From NCBI GenBank assembly GCA_025057975.1, contig JANWUV010000010.1, forward strand, positions 81,001 to 145,000: a stretch of DNA of 64,000 nt, written 5' to 3'. Source of the stretch: Chloracidobacterium sp. (GTDB taxonomy: Bacteria; Acidobacteriota; Blastocatellia; Chloracidobacteriales; Chloracidobacteriaceae). Every line of letters begins with the position of its first letter. The first letter of the stretch is position 1. Below are positions 55,055 to 63,797 of this stretch, piece after piece. The notes beneath the pieces are model-generated. The model was not told where the DNA came from. It ran no database searches and was given only the letters and a program-made list of their open reading frames with translations. The translations under genes were made by a program, and so were the position numbers.

Positions 55055-55738
55055 ATGACCACGCTCCTGCGCCACGCACTGCTCGTCATCCTCTGCGCCG
55101 TACTTGCTGTATTGAGCGGCGAGGCGTGGGCGCAAACCGGCGCGAAGCCCGCGAAGACTATCAAGCCCGCGAAGACCATCAAGCAAGTAGTGCGGAAGAA
55201 GGTGGCGCGGAAGTCGGCGCGGCGTGCCATGCGGAAAGCCGCTCGCCGGAGCGTTCCCAAGCGGCGGACAGTCAAGCCGCGGCTGGCTACGCGAGTTGTT
55301 CCGCCGGTCGCCGCCCAGAAAGCGCCGACGCCGGTCATTGTGGCCACGCCGCCGACCATGGCCGGCGAGCCAGTGGTCGAACCAGTGCAGGAGTCAGTGC
55401 AGTATACGTTTGCCGGTTACAGCGTCGCGGCGGACGGCTCGCCGGTGCGCCTCTGGCACAGCCGGGCGTACACGGTACGGTCGCCATATGCCTACCTTGG
55501 GCGGATGCCGTTCGGCGGGGAGTGGCGGCACGTCTGGCTGGAAACCGCTGGGACGCTCTTAGCGAGCGCCATCACTGAGACGACGGCGGAAACGATGCCG
55601 GACATTGCGCAAATGATGGAGCGGTTTCCCGACGGCGGGATGGGCGTCGTGGTCGCCGGGTGGGATGAGTTTGCGCCGCCGGCTGAGCCGGCGGTTGAGG
55701 TCGTCGAGTTTGGGGAGCAGCCCGGCGGGACGCGCTAG
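55055..55738 (+). CDS. Secreted protein with a strongly basic lysine/arginine-rich segment
   Basis: The 227-residue protein has a signal peptide (hydrophobic residues 8-25, ending AWAQ). After it comes a basic low-complexity stretch (about residues 28-75) with AKPAKTIKP repeats and many Lys/Arg, recalling histone H1-like tails, then a Pro/Val-rich linker and a compact C-terminal half (YTFAGYSVAADGSPVRLWHSRAYTV, PYAYLGRMPFGGEWRHVW). No named family recognised. The ATG at 55055 fits the signal peptide. It could bind polyanions such as cell-wall polymers or DNA; that is only inference from charge. Confidence 0.6.
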   Translation: MTTLLRHALLVILCAVLAVLSGEAWAQTGAKPAKTIKPAKTIKQVVRKKVARKSARRAMRKAARRSVPKRRTVKPRLATRVVPPVAAQKAPTPVIVATPPTMAGEPVVEPVQESVQYTFAGYSVAADGSPVRLWHSRAYTVRSPYAYLGRMPFGGEWRHVWLETAGTLLASAITETTAETMPDIAQMMERFPDGGMGVVVAGWDEFAPPAEPAVEVVEFGEQPGGTR

Positions 55739-55889
55739 TACGACCGTCAAAACTTTTGACGCCGTTTGCTGGTTTTCTTTCGCACGCCCTAGCCTTTTGG
55801 AACGCTTTAGAGGTGGCGTCTTGCGTGTCGCTTGAGTAAGCTGTCAGCGCAATTCCGAACCACCTTTTCCCAAGCGCGTTTCCAAGATT

Positions 55890-58313
55890 ATGTCTCGGCA
55901 AATTTGCTGCTGGCTGTTCGCCCGGCCTTTCGGCTGGATGCGCCGGATGTTGCTCGGCGTGTGCTTGGCTGTCGCCGGATGTTTTCAACCCGTCACTGCG
56001 CAATCCGGCGTGGTGCTTCCCGGCGACGAAGCCGCGCCGGACCCAACGCGCATTGCGCTGGATGACATGCGGGTTGACATCCGCATTGACCAGCAGTTTG
56101 CGCGGGTGCGGATTGTTCAGATTTACGCCAACCGGACGAACCAGCCGTTGGAAGGCAAGTACATCTTTCGCCTACCGACGAGCGGCGCTATTGCCGACTT
56201 CGCCGTATGGGACGGCGACGTTCGCATTCCGGGCGTCATGCTTGAGCTTCCGCGCGCACAGGAGATTTACGGTGAACTCAAGCGGCAGGCGATTGATCCG
56301 GGGCTGGTGACGCAGGAGGACGAAGCGGGCGGCGCGACGGCCTTCACGGTACGGCTTGTGCCCATTCCGGCCTTCGGCACGAAGCGCGTTGAGTTGGAGT
56401 ATGTCGAGACTGTACCGGTGGAGGGGCTGCGGTCGTTTTTCTCGCTGCCGTTCAAGCCGTCGCAGTACGGTGTGCAGTCGGTGGGCAACTTGACGATTCG
56501 GGTGGACGTGACCAGTGGCTTTCCACTGATCGCTTTCAAGCAGCGCGACACTGCCTATCCGCTCCAAGTGACACCGGTGGGCGTCAACCGGGTGACGGCG
56601 GAGTACCGAGGCGCAGGTGTGGCGCTGACGCAGGACTTGGCTTTCGAGTACGGGCTGGATGTGTCGCGGACGAGCGCCAGCCTCATTGCATACCGGTCAC
56701 TAGTGCCGCTGCTGGCCTATGACCTGCGCGATCCGAACCGGACGAAACCGGACGAGGACGGCTACTTTGAAGTGTCGGCGCTGCTCAACGAGCGCGGGCT
56801 ACCGGCGAGCGATTTCGAGCGGACGCCGGCGCCGCCCCGGTCGGTCGTCCTGCTGCTGGACACGTCGCTTTCGATGAACTTTGAGAAGCTCGACCGCGCC
56901 TACGAAGCCTGTAGCATGTTTTTACGGTCGCTGCGTCCGAATGACTACTTCAATGTCGTCCTGTTCAACGACGACGTACAGGTGTTGGCCGACGCGCCGC
57001 AGGTCGGGACGCCGGACAACACGGCGCGGGCGTTGGATTTCATCCGGCGCGGCTACCTGAGCGGCGGGACGGATTTCGCCAAGGCGCTTCAGCGGGGGCT
57101 GGCGTTGGCGAAGGCGTTGCCGGGCGAGGAGCGGACGTTGATGCTCATTACGGACGGCAACCCGACGTTGACGACGACGCGCGGCGGGAAGCTGGCACGC
57201 GATTTCGCCGAGGCAAACGCCAAGGGCGGCCCACCGGTGCGGGTGTTCGCGTTCGGCGTCGGCGCGGACGCCAATCGGGATTTTCTGAATGAGTTGGCGC
57301 GGGTCAGTCGCGGCGTCAGCGAGTTCGGACGCGAAACCGACGACCTCACATTCCGGCTGGAGGCGTTCTTTGCCAAGGTAGGGCAGCGTCCGATTGAAGG
57401 TCTGAAGTTGACCGTCAACGACGCCGACAACATTTACGCCGTCTATCCGAACGAAGAGACGACCGGCTACGACGGCGCGCGGGTGAGCTTTGTGGGGCGT
57501 TACCGGCGTCCGCAGGCGCAGGCGACGTTTACGGTCGGCGGCGCGCGGGCTGGGCAGCCAGTGATGGCGACCGCGAGCGGGGCGTTACCGGAAAATGACG
57601 CGACGCACGGGCACTTGCCCCGGCTGTGGGCGCAGAAGCGGATTGCGGCGCTGCTCCGGCGGATGGCGCTGGACGGTGAAGACGACGCCTTGATTGCGGA
57701 AGTCATCGCGCTGTCGAAGCGGTACAACATTGTGACGCCTTACACGGCGTTTCTGGCGGCGCCGCGCGCGTTGTTGCGTCCGCGCATCATCAAGCCCGGC
57801 GATCCGGTGCTGCGGGTACGCGCCGACGCTTCCATTCGCTCGGTCGTTGCGGTTTTTCCGTTCGGGCTGACGAAGCCGCTGACATACTTAGCTTCGGAAG
57901 ACGTATGGGAAACGCGCTTCCTTGCGCCCAAGACGATGCAGGATGGGCGCTACCGCTGCCGTCTGATTTTGACGGATGCGCGGGGCAATGTTTTTCAAGA
58001 GGAAAAGGGCTTTACGATTGACAGTCGCCCGCCGCAGTTGGCGGTGACGGTCACTCCGCAGGTCGTCCGGGCAGGTGAGAGCGTAGAGGTGTTGGTGGCG
58101 GCGGACGCGGATACGCGGCGGATTGCCGTGCGGTTGGCGGGCGGGCAGCCAGTACCGGTCAGGTGGGACGCGCAACGCAAGACGAATGTCGGGGTGTTGC
58201 GTTTGCCGCCGGGTCTTCCGGCGGGACGCTACGTGTTGCTGGTGACGGCCGAGGACTTCGCTCACAACGTATCGAGTCGGGAAGTCCCGCTGGATGTTAT
58301 GGCCGGCTTGTAA
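55890..58313 (+). CDS. VIT- and VWA-domain lipoprotein
   Basis: The 807-residue protein has a signal peptide with a lipobox-like LAVAGC (Cys near residue 31), a VIT domain (about 50-190; EGKYIFRLPTSGAIADFAVWDGD and an ELPRAQEIYGELKRQ loop), a VWA domain (about 310-480) with metal site LLDTSLSMNF, a helical segment and C-terminal beta domains (about 640-805). VIT-VWA proteins are related to inter-alpha-trypsin inhibitor heavy chains and are found in many Gram-negative bacteria, with roles not settled. The ATG at 55890 is the first in frame and gives the export signal. Confidence 0.85.
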   Translation: MSRQICCWLFARPFGWMRRMLLGVCLAVAGCFQPVTAQSGVVLPGDEAAPDPTRIALDDMRVDIRIDQQFARVRIVQIYANRTNQPLEGKYIFRLPTSGAIADFAVWDGDVRIPGVMLELPRAQEIYGELKRQAIDPGLVTQEDEAGGATAFTVRLVPIPAFGTKRVELEYVETVPVEGLRSFFSLPFKPSQYGVQSVGNLTIRVDVTSGFPLIAFKQRDTAYPLQVTPVGVNRVTAEYRGAGVALTQDLAFEYGLDVSRTSASLIAYRSLVPLLAYDLRDPNRTKPDEDGYFEVSALLNERGLPASDFERTPAPPRSVVLLLDTSLSMNFEKLDRAYEACSMFLRSLRPNDYFNVVLFNDDVQVLADAPQVGTPDNTARALDFIRRGYLSGGTDFAKALQRGLALAKALPGEERTLMLITDGNPTLTTTRGGKLARDFAEANAKGGPPVRVFAFGVGADANRDFLNELARVSRGVSEFGRETDDLTFRLEAFFAKVGQRPIEGLKLTVNDADNIYAVYPNEETTGYDGARVSFVGRYRRPQAQATFTVGGARAGQPVMATASGALPENDATHGHLPRLWAQKRIAALLRRMALDGEDDALIAEVIALSKRYNIVTPYTAFLAAPRALLRPRIIKPGDPVLRVRADASIRSVVAVFPFGLTKPLTYLASEDVWETRFLAPKTMQDGRYRCRLILTDARGNVFQEEKGFTIDSRPPQLAVTVTPQVVRAGESVEVLVAADADTRRIAVRLAGGQPVPVRWDAQRKTNVGVLRLPPGLPAGRYVLLVTAEDFAHNVSSREVPLDVMAGL

Positions 58314-58579
58314 GTTTGGAAGCGACTGTCTGTGAAAGGTATTTGTCAGGTCGAAGCTGCCGGCGGAGGTGTGAACAAAAAACACCCGCTGGCACAGCCT
58401 TCGTCTTGTCCTTGAATCATGAACCAAACCACAACCAGAAACCCACAGGTGACACACTCGCGCTGCGCCAAATCTGCGTACGGTGTGGTTCTGTGTCGCC
58501 CGCTTGCTCCGTCGTCAATTGTAGGACACGCAAAATGGAAAGTAGGGCAGTACACCGCTTTAGCTGCCTTGAGCCGCTG

Positions 58580-58946
58580 CCCGGTTGTCGCTGGCTGCCT
58601 GCCGACGGTGAGACGAAAGAGGATATGCCGCACGCATTGTGGTTTCTTCAGTCCCGGACACGCACTGCTGGAACAATGGCAAGTCGGGCGTGCTTGGGAG
58701 GAAGCGCGCCAACTTGCTCCTAAGCCTCGACTACTAGTCTTTGCCGCCTTTCAGTTCGACCCAGAGGCCGCTAAGGACATTGATGAGATGAAACCGTTGG
58801 CCGGCATGCAGTTTCTTGAGCGCAAATGAACGCCGACCTTCTACAAGAAGAAGCACGCCAGCAATGAACCCTTTTGGCTGACTGAGCAGCCGGATGTGGT
58901 GGTCGTTAGTGAGAAGTGGAGCGTAAAAATGAGACGTCGCCTTTAG
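58580..58946 (+). pseudogene. Decayed remnant of a Mod-type DNA methyltransferase C-terminus
   Basis: Three plus-strand reading frames together spell a C-terminal segment of adenine-specific DNA methylases (Mod type). Near 58583 one frame reads GCRWLPADGETKEDMPH; from about 58656 another reads GHALLEQWQVGRAWEEARQL, PKPRLLVFAAFQFDPEAAKD and AGMQFL up to a TGA at 58827; the overlapping frame at 58826 reads MNADLL; and from 58851 the former frame resumes with ASNEPFWLTEQPDV before a TAG at 58944. The expected order is QFL-MNADLL-KKKR-ASNESFWL-QPDV, so at least three frame breaks or small deletions are needed. No intact methylase or restriction gene is nearby. Confidence 0.65.
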
Positions 58947-59169
58947 GTCAGAGTCCACATCGCCATCACAGACGCGGGCGTTCGTTTGCTTGCGTTTACA
59001 CGCGGCGAACCGGCCGGCTGCCCTCAATCCAAGTGGAGTCCGGTAGCCAAAGCGGCGACTGAACTGCGCCGGGTGCAGCTAACCCACCGCCCCTTGAAAC
59101 TTTAGCCATGGACTGAGAAGAAATAGGGTTGCTCTTGGGGGACATTGCAAACAAAACGGGCTGGTTGTC

Positions 59170-62100
59170 GTGGAACGTCAGCAACACATCGTAGTGACGC
59201 ATCTGACCGGGGCATGCGCCGGCCGGCAGGAAACGATAACGGAAACAAGCTTTCTGGTGGGGCGCGATCCGGCATACTGCCGACTCTGCTTTGGCAATCA
59301 AGAGCAGGGTGTGTCACGACGCCATGCGGAAATTACACTTCGCAACGGCGTGCTGACCGTGACGGATGTCGGCAGCACATACGGTACGTTCGTCAACGGG
59401 CAACGCATTCATCAGCCGACGCCAGTTGCTCCCGGCGATGTAGTGCAGTTTGGGCCGAGCGGGCCTAGTATCCGATTGGAGCAACGAGAGGCGGCAAACA
59501 CCGCATCGCCGACGCTATCCCACCACCCACACTCCGGCAATGCCTCGTCTGTCGCTGCGCCTTCAACGTCACGTCTCAACAGCGTCGCAGCCGGGGACGA
59601 ACGAAGCGGCGCAGTAACGCTTGATCCAAAGCTTCCTTACCTCGAACTGCTCAATGGCGCCGCCCCCATGCGCTTCATCTTATCTGAGGCGACAGTCAGC
59701 ATCGGGCGAGATGAAGGCAACACCATTTTTCTTGACCCATCCCGGTTTCCGACCGTATCGCGGCGCCATGCCGTCGTTGAGCGGCGCGGCGACGGCTACG
59801 TCGTGTGCGATCTGGGGTCTTTCAACGGTACGTTCATCAACGGGTGCAGAATCGCCGCGCCGACATTGCTTCAGTCCGGCGCCGTCATCGAAGTTGGTTT
59901 AGGCGGCGCGCAGTTGCGTTTTGTCGCGCCGCACGCTGGTGTGACGGCCGGCGGCCGGCGCAATGACGGTACGGTCCTCTTACCGCCCTCGTCGTCCGGT
60001 CTAAAAACGGGTGACGCCAAAAACTTCGTCATCCGGAAGCTCTTCGCGCAGGGCGCAACGCCAGGCCGCCTCACCATCGGACGCGCCCCCGACAACGACA
60101 TCCAACTTGATATGCCGCAGGTTTCCAAGCATCACGCCGTCTTGGGGCGCGATGCGCAGGGTTTCACACTGGAAGACCTTGGCAGTACAAACGGCGTCTA
60201 TGTCAATGGCCGGCGTACCGTGCGCTGTCGTTTGCAGCCGACCGACGTGGTACAGCTTGGGCCGTTCCTGTTACGACTCGAGCCGGACGGCATTGCCGTT
60301 TTCGACACCCGCAGCCGCGCACGCATTGACGTGCTTGACCTGATCAAGGAAGTCCCCAACCGGGACGGCTCCGGCAAGCTCCGCCTCCTTGATCGGGTGC
60401 GCTTGTCCATTCCGCCCAACGAGTTTGTCGGTTTGCTAGGTCCATCCGGCGCGGGCAAATCCACACTCATGGACGCGCTCAACGGAATGCGTCCGGCCGA
60501 GCAGGGCATGGTGCTCATTAACGGCCTAAACCTTTACCAAAACATCAACAGCTTCAAACAGTCTATTGGCTATGTGCCGCAGGACGACATCATTCATCGG
60601 GAACTAACGGTTGAGCGAACGCTCTACTATGCCGCCAAAATGCGGCTTTCCGCCGACACCAGCGACGAAGAGATTGAACGCATTATTACGGAAGCGCTGG
60701 ATGTGACGGGGTTGACGGAGCGCCGCGCCGTACCCGTCGGACAGCTCTCCGGTGGACAACGCAAGCGTGTCTCGATTGCCGTTGAATTAGTGACGCAGCC
60801 GGGGATTATTTTTCTCGATGAGCCGACCTCAGGCCTCGACCCTGCCACCGAGGAAAAAATCATGCATCTGTTCCGGCGGATCGCCTCCGGCGGTCACTCG
60901 GTCATCCTCACCACCCACGCAATGGAAAACGTCAAGCTCTTCGACAAGATCGTGGTGCTCATGCGCGGTCGGTTGGTGTGGTACGGCCCACCCCAAGAGG
61001 CGCTGGAATATTTCAACATTCGCAGTATCAAAGACCTTTTTGACACGCTCGGCGATCCCAACAGCGACACAAAGGCCGAGGAATGGCGGCGGAAGTTTGA
61101 ACAGTCGGCGGCCTATCATCGGTACATCACCACCCCTTTGAACGAGCTGTCCAAGATGACGCCGGTCGCCGTCCGTCCAAGAAGCAGCCGGCCTACACTG
61201 TTTCAAAGCCTGCGTCAAACACTCGTCTTGGCGTCGCGTTATGCGCGCGTCATGCTAGCCGACCGGCTAAACTTGGCGATTCTCTTCGGGCAAGCGCCGA
61301 TTATTGCGCTCCTGACAGCCTTAGCGGTGGGAGAGACGTGGGCGCGCGATTTTCCATACTTTGTGCTGGCGCTATCGGCGATCTGGTTCGGCTGCTCGAA
61401 CGCCGCGCGCGAAATCGTCAAGGAGACCAGCATTTATAGGCGCGAGCGGATGGTCAACTTGGGAATCGCGCCATACATCAGCTCGAAACTCCTAGTCTTG
61501 GCCTTGATCGGGCTGGCGCAGGTGACGCTGCTGTACGGCGTCATGGCGGCGGCCGAATCCGTGCCGGGGCCACCGTGGTTGATACTCCTGTATTTGCTGC
61601 TGTCACACTTGGTCGGCGTCGCCATGGGGCTGTTGATTTCGGCGCTGGTGCGTACATCAGAAATGGCGACAAGCCTTGTCCCACTGGTGTTGATTCCGCA
61701 GATTTTGTTCGGCGGCCTCTTGCTGCCGAACGAAGGGTGGGCGAAAACGGTAGGTTTTTTCATGCCGGCAATGTGGTCATATGACGCGCTCAAGCGGGTA
61801 GGCGTTGAATGGGGTGGCCTCGGCATCCTGCGGGGACAGGACGACGACGATGAGGCCGGTGAAATCGGTCGCATCAAAGTCGAGAATCGGAAGGCGGTGG
61901 ATGACTTCAGGGAAAAGCTTGCCGACTATCGCCGCCGGCAACAGCAAAAGTTCGACGCCTACAAAGACGACATGGAGAGCTTTCTGCGGACCGGCGGCTC
62001 ACGACCTCCGTCGCCGACGCTTGATCCTGAACCGACCGCGCCGGAGGTAAAGTACTTACCTTCCGACAAGTCGCGGTTTGTCAGTTTTCTCCATGACTTC

Positions 62101-62196
62101 GGCCGGCTGTGGCTGAATTTCGCGGCGTTGGGCGCGTTCTTTTTCGTTCTTGTCGCCCTTACGGCGCTCGCCCTACGTGGCAAGGATATTCTATGA
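59170..62196 (+). CDS. Triple-FHA ABC transporter fusion (ATPase plus ABC-2 permease)
   Basis: The 1008-residue protein starts with a GTG and contains three FHA domains (about residues 25-105, 155-260 and 280-380; SRRHAEI, SRRHAVVE, SKHHAVLG with preceding GRD/GRA turns). An ABC ATPase follows: Walker A Gly424-Ser431, signature LSGGQRKR (from Leu526), Walker B LDEPTSGLD (Asp550-Glu551). A six-helix ABC-2-type membrane domain (about 695-1000) carries an extracytoplasmic charged loop (about 880-965). Half-size ABCG-like transporters with FHA are known in cyanobacteria; three FHA modules is a heavy load. Phosphothreonine signals are the likely control. The next gene overlaps by four bases (ATGA). 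Confidence 0.88.
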   Translation: MERQQHIVVTHLTGACAGRQETITETSFLVGRDPAYCRLCFGNQEQGVSRRHAEITLRNGVLTVTDVGSTYGTFVNGQRIHQPTPVAPGDVVQFGPSGPSIRLEQREAANTASPTLSHHPHSGNASSVAAPSTSRLNSVAAGDERSGAVTLDPKLPYLELLNGAAPMRFILSEATVSIGRDEGNTIFLDPSRFPTVSRRHAVVERRGDGYVVCDLGSFNGTFINGCRIAAPTLLQSGAVIEVGLGGAQLRFVAPHAGVTAGGRRNDGTVLLPPSSSGLKTGDAKNFVIRKLFAQGATPGRLTIGRAPDNDIQLDMPQVSKHHAVLGRDAQGFTLEDLGSTNGVYVNGRRTVRCRLQPTDVVQLGPFLLRLEPDGIAVFDTRSRARIDVLDLIKEVPNRDGSGKLRLLDRVRLSIPPNEFVGLLGPSGAGKSTLMDALNGMRPAEQGMVLINGLNLYQNINSFKQSIGYVPQDDIIHRELTVERTLYYAAKMRLSADTSDEEIERIITEALDVTGLTERRAVPVGQLSGGQRKRVSIAVELVTQPGIIFLDEPTSGLDPATEEKIMHLFRRIASGGHSVILTTHAMENVKLFDKIVVLMRGRLVWYGPPQEALEYFNIRSIKDLFDTLGDPNSDTKAEEWRRKFEQSAAYHRYITTPLNELSKMTPVAVRPRSSRPTLFQSLRQTLVLASRYARVMLADRLNLAILFGQAPIIALLTALAVGETWARDFPYFVLALSAIWFGCSNAAREIVKETSIYRRERMVNLGIAPYISSKLLVLALIGLAQVTLLYGVMAAAESVPGPPWLILLYLLLSHLVGVAMGLLISALVRTSEMATSLVPLVLIPQILFGGLLLPNEGWAKTVGFFMPAMWSYDALKRVGVEWGGLGILRGQDDDDEAGEIGRIKVENRKAVDDFREKLADYRRRQQQKFDAYKDDMESFLRTGGSRPPSPTLDPEPTAPEVKYLPSDKSRFVSFLHDFGRLWLNFAALGAFFFVLVALTALALRGKDIL

Positions 62197-63797
62197 CAGC
62201 CGCTGACCATACCGGTCCAAGTGACGCAACGCAACACTGGCGTTTACTGCGTCATCCGCTGCTATGGATTATGCTCGGCTACTTGGCGCTTGGGTTGAGC
62301 TTGCTGCGGGTCTTCCAGTTTCAAATCAACCCCGACGGCGTCGCTTATCTCGACATCGCCGAGAAATATGCGCGTGGCAACCTCTGCGGCGCAGTGAACG
62401 CCTACTGGAGTCCGCTGCTGTCGTGGTTGACGACGGTGTTGCGGCTGGTTGGCCTGCCGCCCCAGATTGCAGTAAAGCTGGTTCTGCTTGGCAGCGGCGC
62501 AGCGGCGCTAGGTGGGCTCTGGCGACTGACGCACGATCTCCCGACTTGGATGCGGACAGTCGCCGTCACGGCCACCGTCCCAATGACGCTACACTTTGCA
62601 CTGTCGGTCATCACCCCGGATCTACTCGTGGCGGAAGCGCTTGTTTGGTACGTCTTCGTACTCATCAAGAACGACGCATCACCGCCGGGGTGGTGGTACG
62701 GCTTGCGAGCCGGCACCATTGGCGCGGTGGCCTATATGGCAAAAGCCTTCGCCTTGCCGTTTTTTCTCGCGCATTGGACAGTTTGGTGTGTTCTTGAAGG
62801 TCGTTACAGGCGTTTGAGCATGGCAGCCTTTGTCGGGGGCTTAGCGGCTTTCTGCGTCCTCGGTGGTTTATGGGTGGCTGCCTTGCGTTGGAAGTACGGC
62901 GTTTGGATGACAGGTTCAGCCGGTCGGTACAATTGGGCGTGGTCTGGGCCGCGCATGAGTTTTGTTCATCCGACGGAGACTGCTTTTTTTGCGCCCTTTG
63001 AGCCGGGCGACACCAGCGCTTGGACTGACCCGACCCGGTTGCCGATTCAGTCATGGAGTGTCCTTGAGTCGGCCGAGTTTGCGCATTATCAGGTCGCTAT
63101 GACGCTGGAGCGACTACGCGCCATAGGGTTTAGTTACTTGCCTGAGTTCTTCCTGCCTACCTTGCCGTTGCTCCTCGTTGCAGCCGGCGTCGCTTGGCGT
63201 CAGAGTGAGACGGAGACTGGCAGGCGCTGCCGGGCGGCGCTTTCAGCCTTTGTCGTTTACGTCGCCGGTTACGCGCTCATCTACGTTGAAGCGCGCCACC
63301 TCTGGACACTCGCCTACTGGTTGTGCGCGATGCTCGCGTGGCTTTCGGCCTGGGGAATGCGGCGCTACTCGCGGAAGCTGTGGGCGGCGGCTTTTATACT
63401 TTGCTCCGCTTTGTTTGTGTGGCAGCCGGCGTGGGCCTTGTGGAAGGCAGCGCAGGGTAAAGATGAGGGTCTGCAAGTGTGTCGAGCGCTGTACCGCACT
63501 GCGCAAGTCCTGCGCGAGCGATTTGGCGTGCAGGGAAAGCTGGCGTCAAACGCGGAATGGCATTATTCACTTTACCTAGCGTACTTCCTTGGCGGCCGTT
63601 ACTATGGCGTTGCGCCTGTGGATGCAACGCCGAACGCTGTCGCCCGCGCGCTTGACGCTTACCAAGTGGACTATTACTTGGTTTGGTCGGATGAAACTGG
63701 GCGGTTTCCGACCGTTGTTTGGGGTACGGAAATCACTGGCGGCGATCCACACTTGCGTCTCTACCGAGCCGCTTCCGGCTCTGGTGCAAGCCATTGA
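62193..63797 (+). CDS. Membrane glycosyltransferase-like protein (ArnT/GT39-type fold)
   Basis: The 534-residue protein has around eleven hydrophobic helices and an Asp-Gly motif (NPDGVAYLDIAEKYARGN) in the first large periplasmic loop, in the position of the acceptor or metal Asp of polyprenyl-phosphate glycosyltransferases such as ArnT and PMT. A C-terminal soluble part is about 75 residues long. Sugar and acceptor cannot be predicted. An AAGGA ribosome site precedes the ATG at 62193, which overlaps the ABC gene stop. The 3' end overlaps the convergent bshC-like gene. Confidence 0.72.
   Translation: MTAADHTGPSDATQHWRLLRHPLLWIMLGYLALGLSLLRVFQFQINPDGVAYLDIAEKYARGNLCGAVNAYWSPLLSWLTTVLRLVGLPPQIAVKLVLLGSGAAALGGLWRLTHDLPTWMRTVAVTATVPMTLHFALSVITPDLLVAEALVWYVFVLIKNDASPPGWWYGLRAGTIGAVAYMAKAFALPFFLAHWTVWCVLEGRYRRLSMAAFVGGLAAFCVLGGLWVAALRWKYGVWMTGSAGRYNWAWSGPRMSFVHPTETAFFAPFEPGDTSAWTDPTRLPIQSWSVLESAEFAHYQVAMTLERLRAIGFSYLPEFFLPTLPLLLVAAGVAWRQSETETGRRCRAALSAFVVYVAGYALIYVEARHLWTLAYWLCAMLAWLSAWGMRRYSRKLWAAAFILCSALFVWQPAWALWKAAQGKDEGLQVCRALYRTAQVLRERFGVQGKLASNAEWHYSLYLAYFLGGRYYGVAPVDATPNAVARALDAYQVDYYLVWSDETGRFPTVVWGTEITGGDPHLRLYRAASGSGASH

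Noticed and set aside
54733..55359. N-terminal extension of the sigma factor frame
   Set aside because: It spans the predicted promoter and overlaps the divergent gene; the start at 54732 has a good ribosome site and fits the family length.
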